The position numbers and the translations under genes are program-made. Below, piece by piece: positions 18,032 through 26,648 of a stretch of DNA of 64,000 bases. Source of the DNA: JACCSI01 sp963815285 (GTDB taxonomy: Bacteria; Acidobacteriota; Vicinamibacteria; Vicinamibacterales; UBA2999); NCBI GenBank assembly GCA_963815285.1, contig CAWFGB010000003.1:174559-238558 (forward strand), written 5' to 3'. Each line of letters begins with the position of its first letter. The first letter of the stretch is position 1. The notes beneath the pieces are model-generated. The model saw only the letters and a list, made by a program, of their open reading frames with translations, did no database searches and was not told the DNA's origin.

Positions 18032-18901
18032 ATGAGACGGAATGCAGCGGTAATGGTCGGGGTGGTGCTGGCAGCAGTTTGCACAGCCGCCCAGCAGGTG
18101 GGACCCAAGAGCGGGTCGTTGGTCATCGTCGGCGGTGCCATGAGCGATCCGGCCATCATCACGCGTTTCATCGACCTCGCTGGCGGTGCCGACGCGCCTA
18201 TTGTCATCGTGCCCACGGCAGGCGATGCTGACGCCTACGATGCTTACTGGTCAGGCTTGCGGCAATTTCGTGACAACGGCGCGCGCAACCTCACCGTGCT
18301 GCACACGCGCGATCCGAAAGTCGCCGACAGCGAGGCGTTCGCCGGGCCGTTAGCGACTGCCCGCGGCATCTTCTTCACAGGCGGACGGCAGTGGCGGCTG
18401 GCCGATGCGTACCTCGACACGCGCGTACATCGGGAGTTACAAGCGCTCCTGGACCGCGGTGGCGTCATCGGGGGGTCTTCTGCCGGCGCGACCATCCTCG
18501 GCTCGTTTCTCGTCCGAGGCGACACCAAAGGCAACGAGCTGATGGTGGGCGATCACGTGGTCGGCTTCGGCTTTCTGAAGAACAGTGCGATCGATCAACA
18601 CCTCCTCCGACGCAACCGGCAGTTCGACTTGATCGATGTCGTCGCAAAGCAGCCCGAGTTGCTTGGGATTGGCATCGACGAAAACACGGCGATCGTCGTC
18701 GAGGGTGATCGATTCGAAGTGCTGGGACGGGGCTATGTCGCGATCTACGACGCGAAGCATGCGACGAGACCTCCAGCAAAGTTCTATCTCCTCGGCTCGG
18801 GCGATCGGTATGACCTTGCGACGCGAGAGGCCACCCGACGCGGTGATGAGTATCGGCCGCTAGAGAACGTCGGCCCGCCACGTCGGCCACCGGGCCCGTA
18901 G
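18032..18901 (+). CDS. Secreted cyanophycinase-like serine peptidase (family S51)
   Basis: A 289-residue protein. A signal peptide (about residues 1-20) precedes the family pattern GSLVIVGGAMSD. The glutamine-amidotransferase-like core carries FFTGGRQWRLADAY and the nucleophile motif GGSSAGATILG (Ser150). Further conserved blocks are LLRRNRQFDLIDVV and LGIGIDENTAIVVEGD, both typical of cyanophycinases. Such enzymes cleave beta-Asp-Arg dipeptides from cyanophycin; export implies use of external polymer or a different substrate. The more upstream ATG (18005) would precede the signal and is less likely. Confidence 0.88.
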   Translation: MRRNAAVMVGVVLAAVCTAAQQVGPKSGSLVIVGGAMSDPAIITRFIDLAGGADAPIVIVPTAGDADAYDAYWSGLRQFRDNGARNLTVLHTRDPKVADSEAFAGPLATARGIFFTGGRQWRLADAYLDTRVHRELQALLDRGGVIGGSSAGATILGSFLVRGDTKGNELMVGDHVVGFGFLKNSAIDQHLLRRNRQFDLIDVVAKQPELLGIGIDENTAIVVEGDRFEVLGRGYVAIYDAKHATRPPAKFYLLGSGDRYDLATREATRRGDEYRPLENVGPPRRPPGP

Positions 18902-18997
18902 GATCGCAGAATCGATCAGGGCGGTCGGTGCCTTGCGCCTGAGACGGACACTTCAATCGCGAGCGGGGCATCCGCTTGTGCGAACGCAAGCGCCCCG

Positions 18998-19873
18998 CTA
19001 GTGTGACTGGCCGCGTTCCCGGTGCAGTTGATCCAGATAGGCGGCCTCAGCCGCTTCCACCGCCTTGCGGTAACCGTCTGGATCAACAAATGGGTTCGGA
19101 GTGGCTCGTTCGCGCGCCTTCTGCAACTTCTCTTCGAGTCTGAATAAGTCAGGGTGCTGCGCGAGAAACACGTCGGGCTTCAGTGCCTCGAGCACGCGGA
19201 AAGTGTGTGCGTAATCGTCCGCGATGCCCGGATAGGCCCTGTTCCCGACCAGCCGTACTCCGGGATTGATCCCATAGCCTCCGGCAAAAACGACGCCGTA
19301 CGTCTGGCCGGCTTCCGTCGCTTCCATCGTCCAGGTGGTACAACCTTCGGTGTGACCAGGCGTCAGGTGCGCTTTGAGGGTTACACCGCCCAACTGGACG
19401 ACCTCGTTGTCGCCGACAATCCGAGTCACCCGACTGCCGTGCCATCCCGCCCAGAGTCGATCGTCGCCACGGGCAATCACTTCCGCGTCCGCCCGGCTCG
19501 CGATGATCTGCGCCCCGGTCAGTTTCTGGGTCATCGAGTGTCCGGCGACGTGGTCGAAATGTGCATGCGACGACAAGAGGATGCGAATATCCTCGAAGCG
19601 AAAGCCAAGCGCTCGAACGCTGTCCCGGATGAGCGGCACGCTCTGATTGAAGCCACTGTCGATGAGGATGTGACCGTCCGGCGTGACGATGAGGAACGAG
19701 GACACGCCGTTTGTTCCGACGTAGTAGATGTTCCCGATGATCCTGGCCGGCGGCATCGGCTGGTTCATCTCAGGCAGAAAATCCTCTGGCCTGAGTCGTT
19801 CGGATGGATCGACCAGCCAAGCGCAGGCAGAGAAGAGCAACGCGCTCACCATAATGAGGCAGGGACACTTCAC
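18998..19873 (-). CDS. Subclass B3 metallo-beta-lactamase
   Basis: A 291-residue secreted or lipid-anchored hydrolase (LLFSAC could be a weak lipobox). All zinc ligands expected of subclass B3 enzymes are visible: HAHFDH (His103, His105, Asp107, His108), PGHTEGCTTW (His174) and AQHPDLF (His240). The segment after the signal (RIIGNIYYVGTNGVSSFLIV) and LTPGHTEGCTTWTM follow the class closely. It is expected to hydrolyse beta-lactams in the periplasm, though many environmental B3 enzymes have unknown natural roles. No mobile element adjoins it, so it looks resident. Confidence 0.88.
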   Translation of the reverse strand: MKCPCLIMVSALLFSACAWLVDPSERLRPEDFLPEMNQPMPPARIIGNIYYVGTNGVSSFLIVTPDGHILIDSGFNQSVPLIRDSVRALGFRFEDIRILLSSHAHFDHVAGHSMTQKLTGAQIIASRADAEVIARGDDRLWAGWHGSRVTRIVGDNEVVQLGGVTLKAHLTPGHTEGCTTWTMEATEAGQTYGVVFAGGYGINPGVRLVGNRAYPGIADDYAHTFRVLEALKPDVFLAQHPDLFRLEEKLQKARERATPNPFVDPDGYRKAVEAAEAAYLDQLHRERGQSH

Positions 19874-20041
19874 GCACGCGGCTCCCGGGAATGTAGTCGC
19901 CGAATCAAGTCAGAACTTTTAGCATTGTGCGCCTCGTTTGTGGTTCTCGCAAGCCACCCGACAGGCGGCCGTTTGTCGGTTGCATTATCAGTTGCATCAC
20001 CGCCTAGACCGATTCTGGTGATTTAGAGAATGGTGCCCTCG

Positions 20042-22465
20042 TTAGTCATTCCGCAGTGACTCAATCGCATCCACGTTGCTCGCCCGGCGCGCGGGCATGT
20101 AGCTCGCCAGCATGCCGATCCCGATCATCAAGACGGACATCGCAACGAACACCACGGGATCCAACGCGTTCACTTCGTATAACAGCGCCTCCAGAAGGCG
20201 CGTCGACGCCAGCGCCGCCGCGATGCCCAGGACGGTGCCGGCCAGCACCACTTTCGCCGCCTGCGACACCACCAGTCGGCGCACGGCGCCGGCGGTTGCG
20301 CCGAGCGCCATGCGCACGCCGATCTCCCGCGTCCGCTCGGCGACGACATACGCGAGCACGCCGTACAACCCGACTGCGCCCAGAATCATCGCCAGCGCCG
20401 AGACGACGCCGAGCGTCAACATGGTGAACGACAGCTGGACCATGGACCGTTGCGCCAGGAAGTCCATGGTGAACTCGCGGTACACCGGCGCTTCCGGCGC
20501 CACCTGCCGCACGAGTTCGCGCACTTCGGGGCCAAGGCTCGCGGCCCGCGGCGACTTGACAACGTAAGCCGGCGATCCCATCGCCCACGTCGTCGGTGTG
20601 GGTCCCGTCAGCGGAAAGTACACGACGGCCTCGCCGGCTTCCCGCCAGTCGTCCTGCTTCACGTCCTCCACCACGCCGACGATCGTGAACAACTGTGGTG
20701 TTTCGCCGGTGCGACGGATCCGCTGCCCGAGGGAATCCCGGTCGGGCCACAACCGCGCGGCCGCCGACTGGCTGATGATGACGCTGCTGTTCGGCGTGAC
20801 GGCTTCGTCGGGTGTGAACTGGCGTCCCCGCAACAGGCCGATCCCCATGACGCGGAAATAGTCGCCGCCGGTGAAGTTCTGATCGAGCAGCGCCCCGCCG
20901 CTTTCTGGAGCCATCGAGTCGGTCAGGAACCGCCCCGCGCCGGTCCCTTCGTCAAGCGGGATGTTGTTGACGACCCCCACGCTGGTGACGCCGGGAAGGG
21001 TGCGCAAACGGTCCATGAAGTCCAGGTGGAACCGTCCCCACGTGGGCCCGTCGGTGAGGCGTTCCTGTTCTGGCGCGAACTGGAAGGTGTAGATGTCGGC
21101 GGTATCGTAGCCGGGATCGACGGTCCGCAGCCGCTGAAAGCTCTGCACCAACAGCGCAGAGCCGATGAGCAGCACCAGGGCGAGCGCCGTCTGCCCGACG
21201 ATGAGAACATCGCGTCCAAGATGGCGACGGCCGGTGCTGCCGCGGGATCCATCACGCAAACGAGCGAGATCGGGCGACGAAGCGTGCAGCGAAGGTATCG
21301 CACCACAGGCCAGGGCTGCGACCACCACCAGCCCGAACGCAGCAGCCAGCGTGGACAGGTCGAGCCTCACGAGGCCGAGTCGGGGAATGCCCTCGGGCGC
21401 GGCGCGCAGGAAAAGCGGGAGCGTCAATGCGCTGAGAATCACGGCCAGCCCGCCGGCCAGTAGCGCGACGAGAAACGCCTCAACCATCTGCAGCCGGACG
21501 AGCTGCGCGCGCGACGCGCCAATCGCGCGGCGCACTGCCAGACTGCGGCGGCGTCCTTCGGCGCGAACCAGGAAGAGATTCGCAACGTTGGCGCACGCGA
21601 TGAGCAGCACGACCGTCACAGCTCCGAGCAGCACCCACAGGGATGCGCTGGCCGTCGGACCGACCAGGCGGTCCAGCACCGGCTCCACGACCGCGCTGTG
21701 CTGCTCGATGATCCGCGCGTAGTTGGGCGACCCGCCAAAGCGGGCCGGGAGCTCTTTCGAGAGTCGCGTGAGCTCGACGCCGAGCTGCTCGCGTGTGACC
21801 CCTGGCTTCATGCGCGCGACCACGGGGGCCCCGAGCTGCCCTGGGCGAATCTCGGCCGGCCTGACCTCTCCGGCCACCCAGAGCAGCGTCTCCTCGGTTG
21901 GGAAGCTGAACTCCGGCGGCATGACCCCAATCACCTGGCGCATCTCGCCAGAGATGAAGTAGGTCTTTCCGACAACCGCAGGATCGCGGCCGAACCAGGT
22001 GCTCCAGAGCCGGTCGCTGATGAGAACGACCCGATCGTCGTCGGCCGGCACCGGCAGCCGACCGACCTGCGGCCGCGCGCCGAGCGTGGCGTAGATGTCG
22101 TTCGTCGGAAACGCCATCGGAATCCGCTCGACGCGATTCTCCGTACGCAGCGTCGAGGTCCCCGCACCGAACAGGAAGATGCCGTCGAGGAGCTGGGAGC
22201 GCTCCTTGTAATGCAGATAGAACTCCGGGCCGAGGCCGAAACGCTCGTTGAGGTCAGACCCCGGCGCCGTGCCGGCCACCACGACGAGGCGGTCTGAATC
22301 CGGGAATGGTAGCGGCCGTAGCAGGACGGTATTGACGACGCTGAACATCCCGACCACGGCCCCGATGGCAAGAGCGAGGGTGGCGACGGAGGTGACGAGA
22401 AAGCCCGGCGTGCGGACGAGCGCCCGCCAGCCGTGCCGGAAGTCCAAAATCAACTGCATGATCAC
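20042..22465 (-). CDS. ADOP family ABC transporter permease (FtsX/MacB-type)
   Basis: An 807-residue integral membrane protein. The GTG at 22465 is chosen for GGAGGGG 7 bases upstream; it gives VIMQLILDFRHGWRALVRTP, the canonical start of the permease core. Order: TM1 (about 20-45), MacB-type periplasmic domain, FtsX TM bundle (about 280-390), second amphipathic start with TM (about 425-445), second periplasmic domain, and C-terminal FtsX bundle (690-800) with ERTREIGVRMALGA. There is no ATPase domain and no adjacent ATPase gene. ADOP proteins are Acidobacteria-expanded and presumably move hydrophobic compounds or lipoproteins; substrates are unknown. Confidence 0.92.
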   Translation of the reverse strand: MIMQLILDFRHGWRALVRTPGFLVTSVATLALAIGAVVGMFSVVNTVLLRPLPFPDSDRLVVVAGTAPGSDLNERFGLGPEFYLHYKERSQLLDGIFLFGAGTSTLRTENRVERIPMAFPTNDIYATLGARPQVGRLPVPADDDRVVLISDRLWSTWFGRDPAVVGKTYFISGEMRQVIGVMPPEFSFPTEETLLWVAGEVRPAEIRPGQLGAPVVARMKPGVTREQLGVELTRLSKELPARFGGSPNYARIIEQHSAVVEPVLDRLVGPTASASLWVLLGAVTVVLLIACANVANLFLVRAEGRRRSLAVRRAIGASRAQLVRLQMVEAFLVALLAGGLAVILSALTLPLFLRAAPEGIPRLGLVRLDLSTLAAAFGLVVVAALACGAIPSLHASSPDLARLRDGSRGSTGRRHLGRDVLIVGQTALALVLLIGSALLVQSFQRLRTVDPGYDTADIYTFQFAPEQERLTDGPTWGRFHLDFMDRLRTLPGVTSVGVVNNIPLDEGTGAGRFLTDSMAPESGGALLDQNFTGGDYFRVMGIGLLRGRQFTPDEAVTPNSSVIISQSAAARLWPDRDSLGQRIRRTGETPQLFTIVGVVEDVKQDDWREAGEAVVYFPLTGPTPTTWAMGSPAYVVKSPRAASLGPEVRELVRQVAPEAPVYREFTMDFLAQRSMVQLSFTMLTLGVVSALAMILGAVGLYGVLAYVVAERTREIGVRMALGATAGAVRRLVVSQAAKVVLAGTVLGIAAALASTRLLEALLYEVNALDPVVFVAMSVLMIGIGMLASYMPARRASNVDAIESLRND

Positions 22466-22598
22466 ATTGGCGCCCCTCCAGAGGGACTGGGATATTCGAC
22501 GGAAACAGGAGTGCAGAGGTTGGCTGTCCAGCGCGAAACGCCTCTCGGCTAAGCCCAGCGGCGCTGGACTTCGAGCAGCCCCACGGCCACAATCGGGC

Positions 22599-22838
22599 GT
22601 GTCCTTCAAGTACCAATCTGGCGAGGAAGTGCGGGCGGGAGACCGGATCGTCTACGCCGATGACCCTGGTGAGGTGGAGTTCATCGCAGATTCCACCACC
22701 GCGCCCGACGACTGGTATGTGCGCGAGTATGGTGGTGGAGTCATGATCCGCACCGCCAAGATGGGATCTGTATTTCTCACGACCACGGAGGACGAGGAGG
22801 ACTTGGACTTGGTAGCGCGGGGAACTACGCAGGCATAG
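22599..22838 (+). CDS. Small acidic conserved-looking protein
   Basis: A 79-residue protein beginning at GTG 22599 (VSFKYQSGEEVRAGDRIVYA). It consists of a compact beta fold with the pattern DPGEVEFIADS, DDWYVREYGGGVMIRT and GSVFLTTTEDEEDLDLVAR. I recall similar small proteins scattered in bacterial genomes, sometimes near polymorphic toxins where they may act as immunity proteins, but no toxin gene is adjacent here. Divergent from the ADOP gene with 133 bases between starts. Function unknown. Confidence 0.65.
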   Translation: MSFKYQSGEEVRAGDRIVYADDPGEVEFIADSTTAPDDWYVREYGGGVMIRTAKMGSVFLTTTEDEEDLDLVARGTTQA

Positions 22839-22866
22839 GTGTCATGCCGTCTAGCTGGCGTGCCAC

Positions 22867-23322
22867 TCACCTGAGACCGCGCCGCATGATCACGTAGGGC
22901 GCCTCGGCAAAACCGCAGCGCCGATACGCTTTGATCGCACGTCCGTTCTCGTTGTGAACATAGAGCCGCAAGTCGAGTGCGCCACCCGTCTGCGCCGCCG
23001 ATGCCAAGTAGTCGAGCAGTTGGCTGAGCAAACCCGAGCCGCGATGCTCAGGAACGATGTAGATGCTCTGAACCCACCAATACTCGCCGCCGTGGAAGTC
23101 GCTCCACTCGGTCACAATCGACGTGCTTGCGATGATGTGCCCATCGGCCTCTGCAACCCAATACCGTGCTGGGGGTGGAGTCTCAAACGCAGCCTGGACA
23201 CCGTTGGTCACGCGGACAACATCCAAGTGTGCGCCTTCTGCCTCATGGCCTTCGTTCAACGTGAAAGCCACCAGCGTGTCGCGGTCGCTGGCGCGGGCGG
23301 TGCGAATCGTGTAGGTAGGCAT
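22867..23322 (-). CDS. GNAT family N-acetyltransferase
   Basis: A 151-residue acetyltransferase (TTG at 23328 is an alternative start). The acetyl-CoA motif A is IYIVPEHRGSGLLSQLLDYLA, with the R-G-S-G pyrophosphate loop. The preceding strand WWVQSIYIV and a C-terminal segment LRLYVHNENGRAIKAYRRCGF are typical of GNATs. The acceptor substrate cannot be read from sequence. It is convergent with the small gene upstream (28-base gap). Confidence 0.88.
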   Translation of the reverse strand: MPTYTIRTARASDRDTLVAFTLNEGHEAEGAHLDVVRVTNGVQAAFETPPPARYWVAEADGHIIASTSIVTEWSDFHGGEYWWVQSIYIVPEHRGSGLLSQLLDYLASAAQTGGALDLRLYVHNENGRAIKAYRRCGFAEAPYVIMRRGLR

Positions 23323-23601
23323 GACCAATGTTCAGTATCGCCCGGTGCGACAGGACTTGGAGAAACGCTTCGACTTCCGGAAATAGGTTGCAAGGCGCGG
23401 AGTAACCCGTCCCCTATCCCCACCGCCTTTAGGATGACCAAAGTGCGACAACTACCGCGTGTGGCGGGCCGACGCAGGCGAGCAGGCATGCAGCGAGCAT
23501 TACGGCGTTCGCCCCTGGCGTTGGCGCCCGAGATCATCATAATGACGGGAGACACCCTTTGCGTTGCTGAGAGGAATGCAACGGAGAACGGAGGAATCGA
23601 C

Positions 23602-24456
23602 GTGCTTACGTCTCAAAGACTATTCGTGCTGCTGTTCGCTGTGCCGCTCGGGGCATGCGCCCCCAACCCGGTCGCCTATCCCACCGAGATGGAGATGACC
23701 ACCTGGTCTGTCGTCGGAGTGGATCCGAAGACTGGCGACGTGGGATTCGCGGTCGCGTCCTGCGTTCCAAGCCACGGCGATGCGGTGGGGGCGCTCGTCC
23801 CCGGAAAAGGTGCGGCCGCCACTCAGGCCGGCTTCGACGTCAAGAACCGGAACAAGGTTTTCGAAGCGATCAAGCAAGGACTCACAGCCGAAGAAGTGAT
23901 CGCCCAGGTCACCGACCCCAAGTGGGACAGCCAAACCGATCGACGGCAATACGGAGTGCTCACGATGCACAACGGCTTCGTGCGTGCGGCCGGTTTCACG
24001 ACGCCCACGCGCCAGGGCATGACCAATGGCGAGGATGGCGTTGCCCGTTTCGCCGGAGTGATGGCGGACCCGAGTCGTGGAGTGAGTTCTCAAGGCAACA
24101 CCCTGGCCAGCTCAGAGGTGGTCCAGCGGCCCCTGGATGCCTACCGCTGGGAGGATCCGGCTGGCTTCAATCGGCTGCCGGACCGCCTGATGCGGGCGAT
24201 CGAAGCCGGATCTATCGCCGGAGGCGATGTCCGCTGCAACCAGGGCAGCGTCCGGCAGACCACATCCATGGCGGCCATCCTGGTCGCGCGCGGCACCGAT
24301 CCGCCATACGCCGCGGAGAACATCGGCATGACCGATGCCGGCACCGAGAAGGCGCCGTGGCTCAACCTGTCGGTGCGTGTCGAGCGTGGCGAGGAGAACC
24401 CCTTGTTGGAGCTTCGCCGCCAGTACGACCGGTGGCGACGGACGCAACCGAAGTAG
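23602..24456 (+). CDS. DUF1028 family lipoprotein
   Basis: A 284-residue protein from GTG 23602, with GGAGG 7 bases upstream. Signal with lipobox (PLGAC). The DUF1028 pattern follows: MTTWSVVGVDPKTGDVGFAVASC, then GKGAAATQAG, a helix VFEAIKQGLTAEEVI and HNGFVRAAGFTT. Late blocks SSQGNTLASSEVV, GDVRCNQGSVRQTTSMAAILV and PWLNLSVRVER fit the family. DUF1028 proteins have an Ntn-hydrolase-like fold of unknown activity. The gene stands alone in its orientation. Confidence 0.85.
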   Translation: MLTSQRLFVLLFAVPLGACAPNPVAYPTEMEMTTWSVVGVDPKTGDVGFAVASCVPSHGDAVGALVPGKGAAATQAGFDVKNRNKVFEAIKQGLTAEEVIAQVTDPKWDSQTDRRQYGVLTMHNGFVRAAGFTTPTRQGMTNGEDGVARFAGVMADPSRGVSSQGNTLASSEVVQRPLDAYRWEDPAGFNRLPDRLMRAIEAGSIAGGDVRCNQGSVRQTTSMAAILVARGTDPPYAAENIGMTDAGTEKAPWLNLSVRVERGEENPLLELRRQYDRWRRTQPK

Positions 24457-24495
24457 GGGCGTGCACGCCTCCTGCCCGCTGACGCCGGCCGTGAA

Positions 24496-24954
24496 CTACC
24501 GCGCGAAGTGCAATAGTCCTCGGTCAGACGACAGCACGAGCGTCCGGCCAGACAACGTGACCGTACTCTCGCCGCTCAACAAGCTGATATACACGTTCTC
24601 GAACGCCATAGTGGGGCACGCGGCGCGCGTGCACGCCAGTGCCGGCCCCGCAGTGAGAGTTTGCCCCGACAGCGTAAAAGCAGCACTGCACGAGTTGCAG
24701 TCCGCCCTCGTCGACAAGCGACCGGTATCGAAGCTGAGAGTGTAGTTTGCACCGGGTGGCGTCAGTTGAACGCCTTGACCGGTTGGCTGAATGGACACGA
24801 GGTTCCAAGTGCCGGCGAGCTGGTCAGCCGTGAGGGCCGCCGCGTCCGCAGGGGCGGCTGCCGAAGGCGAAGTCGGGGCGGAAAGCGAATCGGAGCACCC
24901 GACTGAGAGGGACGCGATGATGCCAAGGGCAGACAAATAACGAAAGGCGTTCAT
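24496..24954 (-). CDS. META-domain (HslJ-like) lipoprotein
   Basis: A 152-residue protein. The signal ends in a lipobox (LSVGC, Cys about 20). A serine/alanine/proline linker precedes a META/HslJ-type domain (about 45-150): LAGTWNLVSIQPTG, NYTLSFDTGRLSTRADCNSC, then LTAGPALACTRAACP and a C-terminal strand LVLSSDRGLLHF. Four cysteines (DCNSC and CTRAAC) probably form disulfides. GGAGG lies 11 bases upstream of the ATG. META proteins are envelope proteins of unclear role, some linked to novobiocin or heat response. Confidence 0.85.
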   Translation of the reverse strand: MNAFRYLSALGIIASLSVGCSDSLSAPTSPSAAAPADAAALTADQLAGTWNLVSIQPTGQGVQLTPPGANYTLSFDTGRLSTRADCNSCSAAFTLSGQTLTAGPALACTRAACPTMAFENVYISLLSGESTVTLSGRTLVLSSDRGLLHFAR

Positions 24955-25158
24955 GACCGGGAAGACCTCCGAAACAATGAGCAAGTTAGCTGAGCGGCGT
25001 TGTTCGTCGTTGGTTTGCGCAACGTCACCTAAGGTACCGAACTCCCCCTGATCTCGCGATGACCGGCGAGGCCAGATTCGGCCCCTGTGGCGCGGGGAGT
25101 CAATGAAAGTGCCGCGGGGCCGTCTCCCCGGCGTCTGGCGGCGGTTTGGTGGGAGCGG

Positions 25159-26244
25159 TCAGGCCTCTCTGAACGCTCGCGGCGTCCGACCGGTCCACCG
25201 CCGGAAGGATCGGTGGAACGCCGCGGGTTCGGAATACTGTAGGAAAAACGCGATATCGCCGATGCTCAGGCTGCGATCCTGAAGCAACGCGCGCGCGAAA
25301 TCACTTCGCACTTCATCGAGAATATCGCGGAACGACGCGCGCTCCTCGGCCAGGCGGCGGGTGAGCGTCCGCCGGCTCACCGCGAGCGCTGTGGCGACTG
25401 CGTCAAGCGTCAGGACCGACTGCCCCAGATGCTCGACCAGTATGCGTCTGACGCGTGTGCTCATTGTGCCGCCGCTCGACCGGTCTCGAACTCCGAGTGC
25501 GTCCTCGAGCCGGCGCCGGATAATCCCCGCGAGTGCGGCATCGGCCTCGCGCATGGGACGTGCCGCATCGGCTGCACTCAGGCTCATCGAGCTAGAACCG
25601 GCGGCAAAGCGAACACGTCCGCGGAAGAACCGTCGATGTTCTGCCATGTTGTCCGGTGCAGGATGAGCGAAGCAGACGCGGAGTGGTGTGATGCCCGCTC
25701 CCGTACAGTCACGCGCGAGCTTGAGCGCCACGGCCAGCGCGAACTCTGCGCGCGCGGGGTGCAATGGCGTCGTGGCGGTGTCGTGCACTAGAAGCAACAG
25801 GCTTTCTCCCTCGCGGTGTATCCGCGCCGCCACGCGGTCACTCAGTAGCCGCCCATAACGCGCCAGACGGTCGAGCCCTTGCCCGAGAGAGGGGCTCGAT
25901 CGCAGGGCGTACTCGATGAGGTCGAGCGCCCCACGAGGCAGCGACTCGGCGAGATGAACGCCGAGCGCTTCGTCGCCAGTGAGGGTCGCAGCGAGGCGCC
26001 ACGCCCTCTCGGTCACCGCCTCGGAGACGCGAACGCTCGGATCCACGAGCCTCGTCCGCCCGAAGAGCCGGCGAATAGGCGACGCGTTGACGCCGCTGCT
26101 CTCGACCCAGGCGATGAGGTGCGGCAGTACCCAGCCTTGTACGGATGGCGCGATCACCGCGCGCGTGTGTCCGCCCATACCGTCAGGCCGCCCGGCTGGC
26201 GTCGTCCGCCTCTCCGAGCCGCACTGCCTCTCGCCAAGAATCAC
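25159..26244 (-). CDS. AraC family transcriptional regulator (OruR/ArgR-like)
   Basis: A 361-residue regulator (GTG at 26244; ATG at 26178 also possible, neither has a strong ribosome site). The N-terminal 200 residues match the arabinose-binding-like domain of the OruR/GliR group (LAESLPRGALDLIEYALRSSPSLG, LARYGRLLSDRV). Two helix-turn-helix motifs are at the C-terminus: TLDAVATALAVSRRTLTRRL and GDIAFFLQYSEPAAFHRSFRRW, followed by TGRTPRAFR. It probably controls catabolism of an amino acid or aromatic compound, but no obvious target operon adjoins it. Confidence 0.9.
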   Translation of the reverse strand: MILGERQCGSERRTTPAGRPDGMGGHTRAVIAPSVQGWVLPHLIAWVESSGVNASPIRRLFGRTRLVDPSVRVSEAVTERAWRLAATLTGDEALGVHLAESLPRGALDLIEYALRSSPSLGQGLDRLARYGRLLSDRVAARIHREGESLLLLVHDTATTPLHPARAEFALAVALKLARDCTGAGITPLRVCFAHPAPDNMAEHRRFFRGRVRFAAGSSSMSLSAADAARPMREADAALAGIIRRRLEDALGVRDRSSGGTMSTRVRRILVEHLGQSVLTLDAVATALAVSRRTLTRRLAEERASFRDILDEVRSDFARALLQDRSLSIGDIAFFLQYSEPAAFHRSFRRWTGRTPRAFREA

Positions 26245-26348
26245 AGCTCGTCATAGACGCGCAGGTTAATCGTTCGGAACCTCTGGGCGGTTTGCGTTTG
26301 TCACGTGTCGAAAAGTTGTCAGCGATCTCCCCAAAGACGCTGTGAATC

Positions 26349-26648
26349 ACACCGTTAAGAGCTGCCGGCCAGAGGGTTGTCGGGTCCAGTATGTAGAAAC
26401 CGTTAGCAGCACCATTGTTCACTGTCGCCGTCTCCAAAAGTGTCTCCAAAACTCAAGTCGAACCCAGTCAACTCGGTTGACTCGTGTTGAAAGGGGAATA
26501 GGTGGGAAGACCCGCCGCTTCAATGCCTTAGCGCCAGAAGTCGTGCGTCATCAACCAGTTAGCTGACGGGCCGAACTAAGGTTCGATTCCTTCCGGGGCC
26601 GTTCCCGTCGCCGTACGCTGTCGCGTTAGCCGATCGACGGGAGGCGGG
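26349..26648. other. Non-coding stretch with a tRNA-like 3' arm
   Basis: No supported gene. At 26576-26601 the plus strand contains AAGGTTCGATTCCTTCCGG, which looks like the T-stem, T-loop (TTCGATT) and start of an acceptor 3' strand of a tRNA. No matching D arm, anticodon arm or 5' acceptor strand is seen upstream, so it is not an intact tRNA. Confidence 0.3.

Noticed and set aside
20450..21463. A 337-codon plus-strand frame within the first ADOP gene region
   Set aside because: Shadow of the permease gene; no motif.
22599..22838. Small protein at 22599 as an immunity protein of a contact-dependent toxin
   Set aside because: No toxin, Rhs/VgrG or secretion gene is nearby; the idea rests only on vague resemblance.
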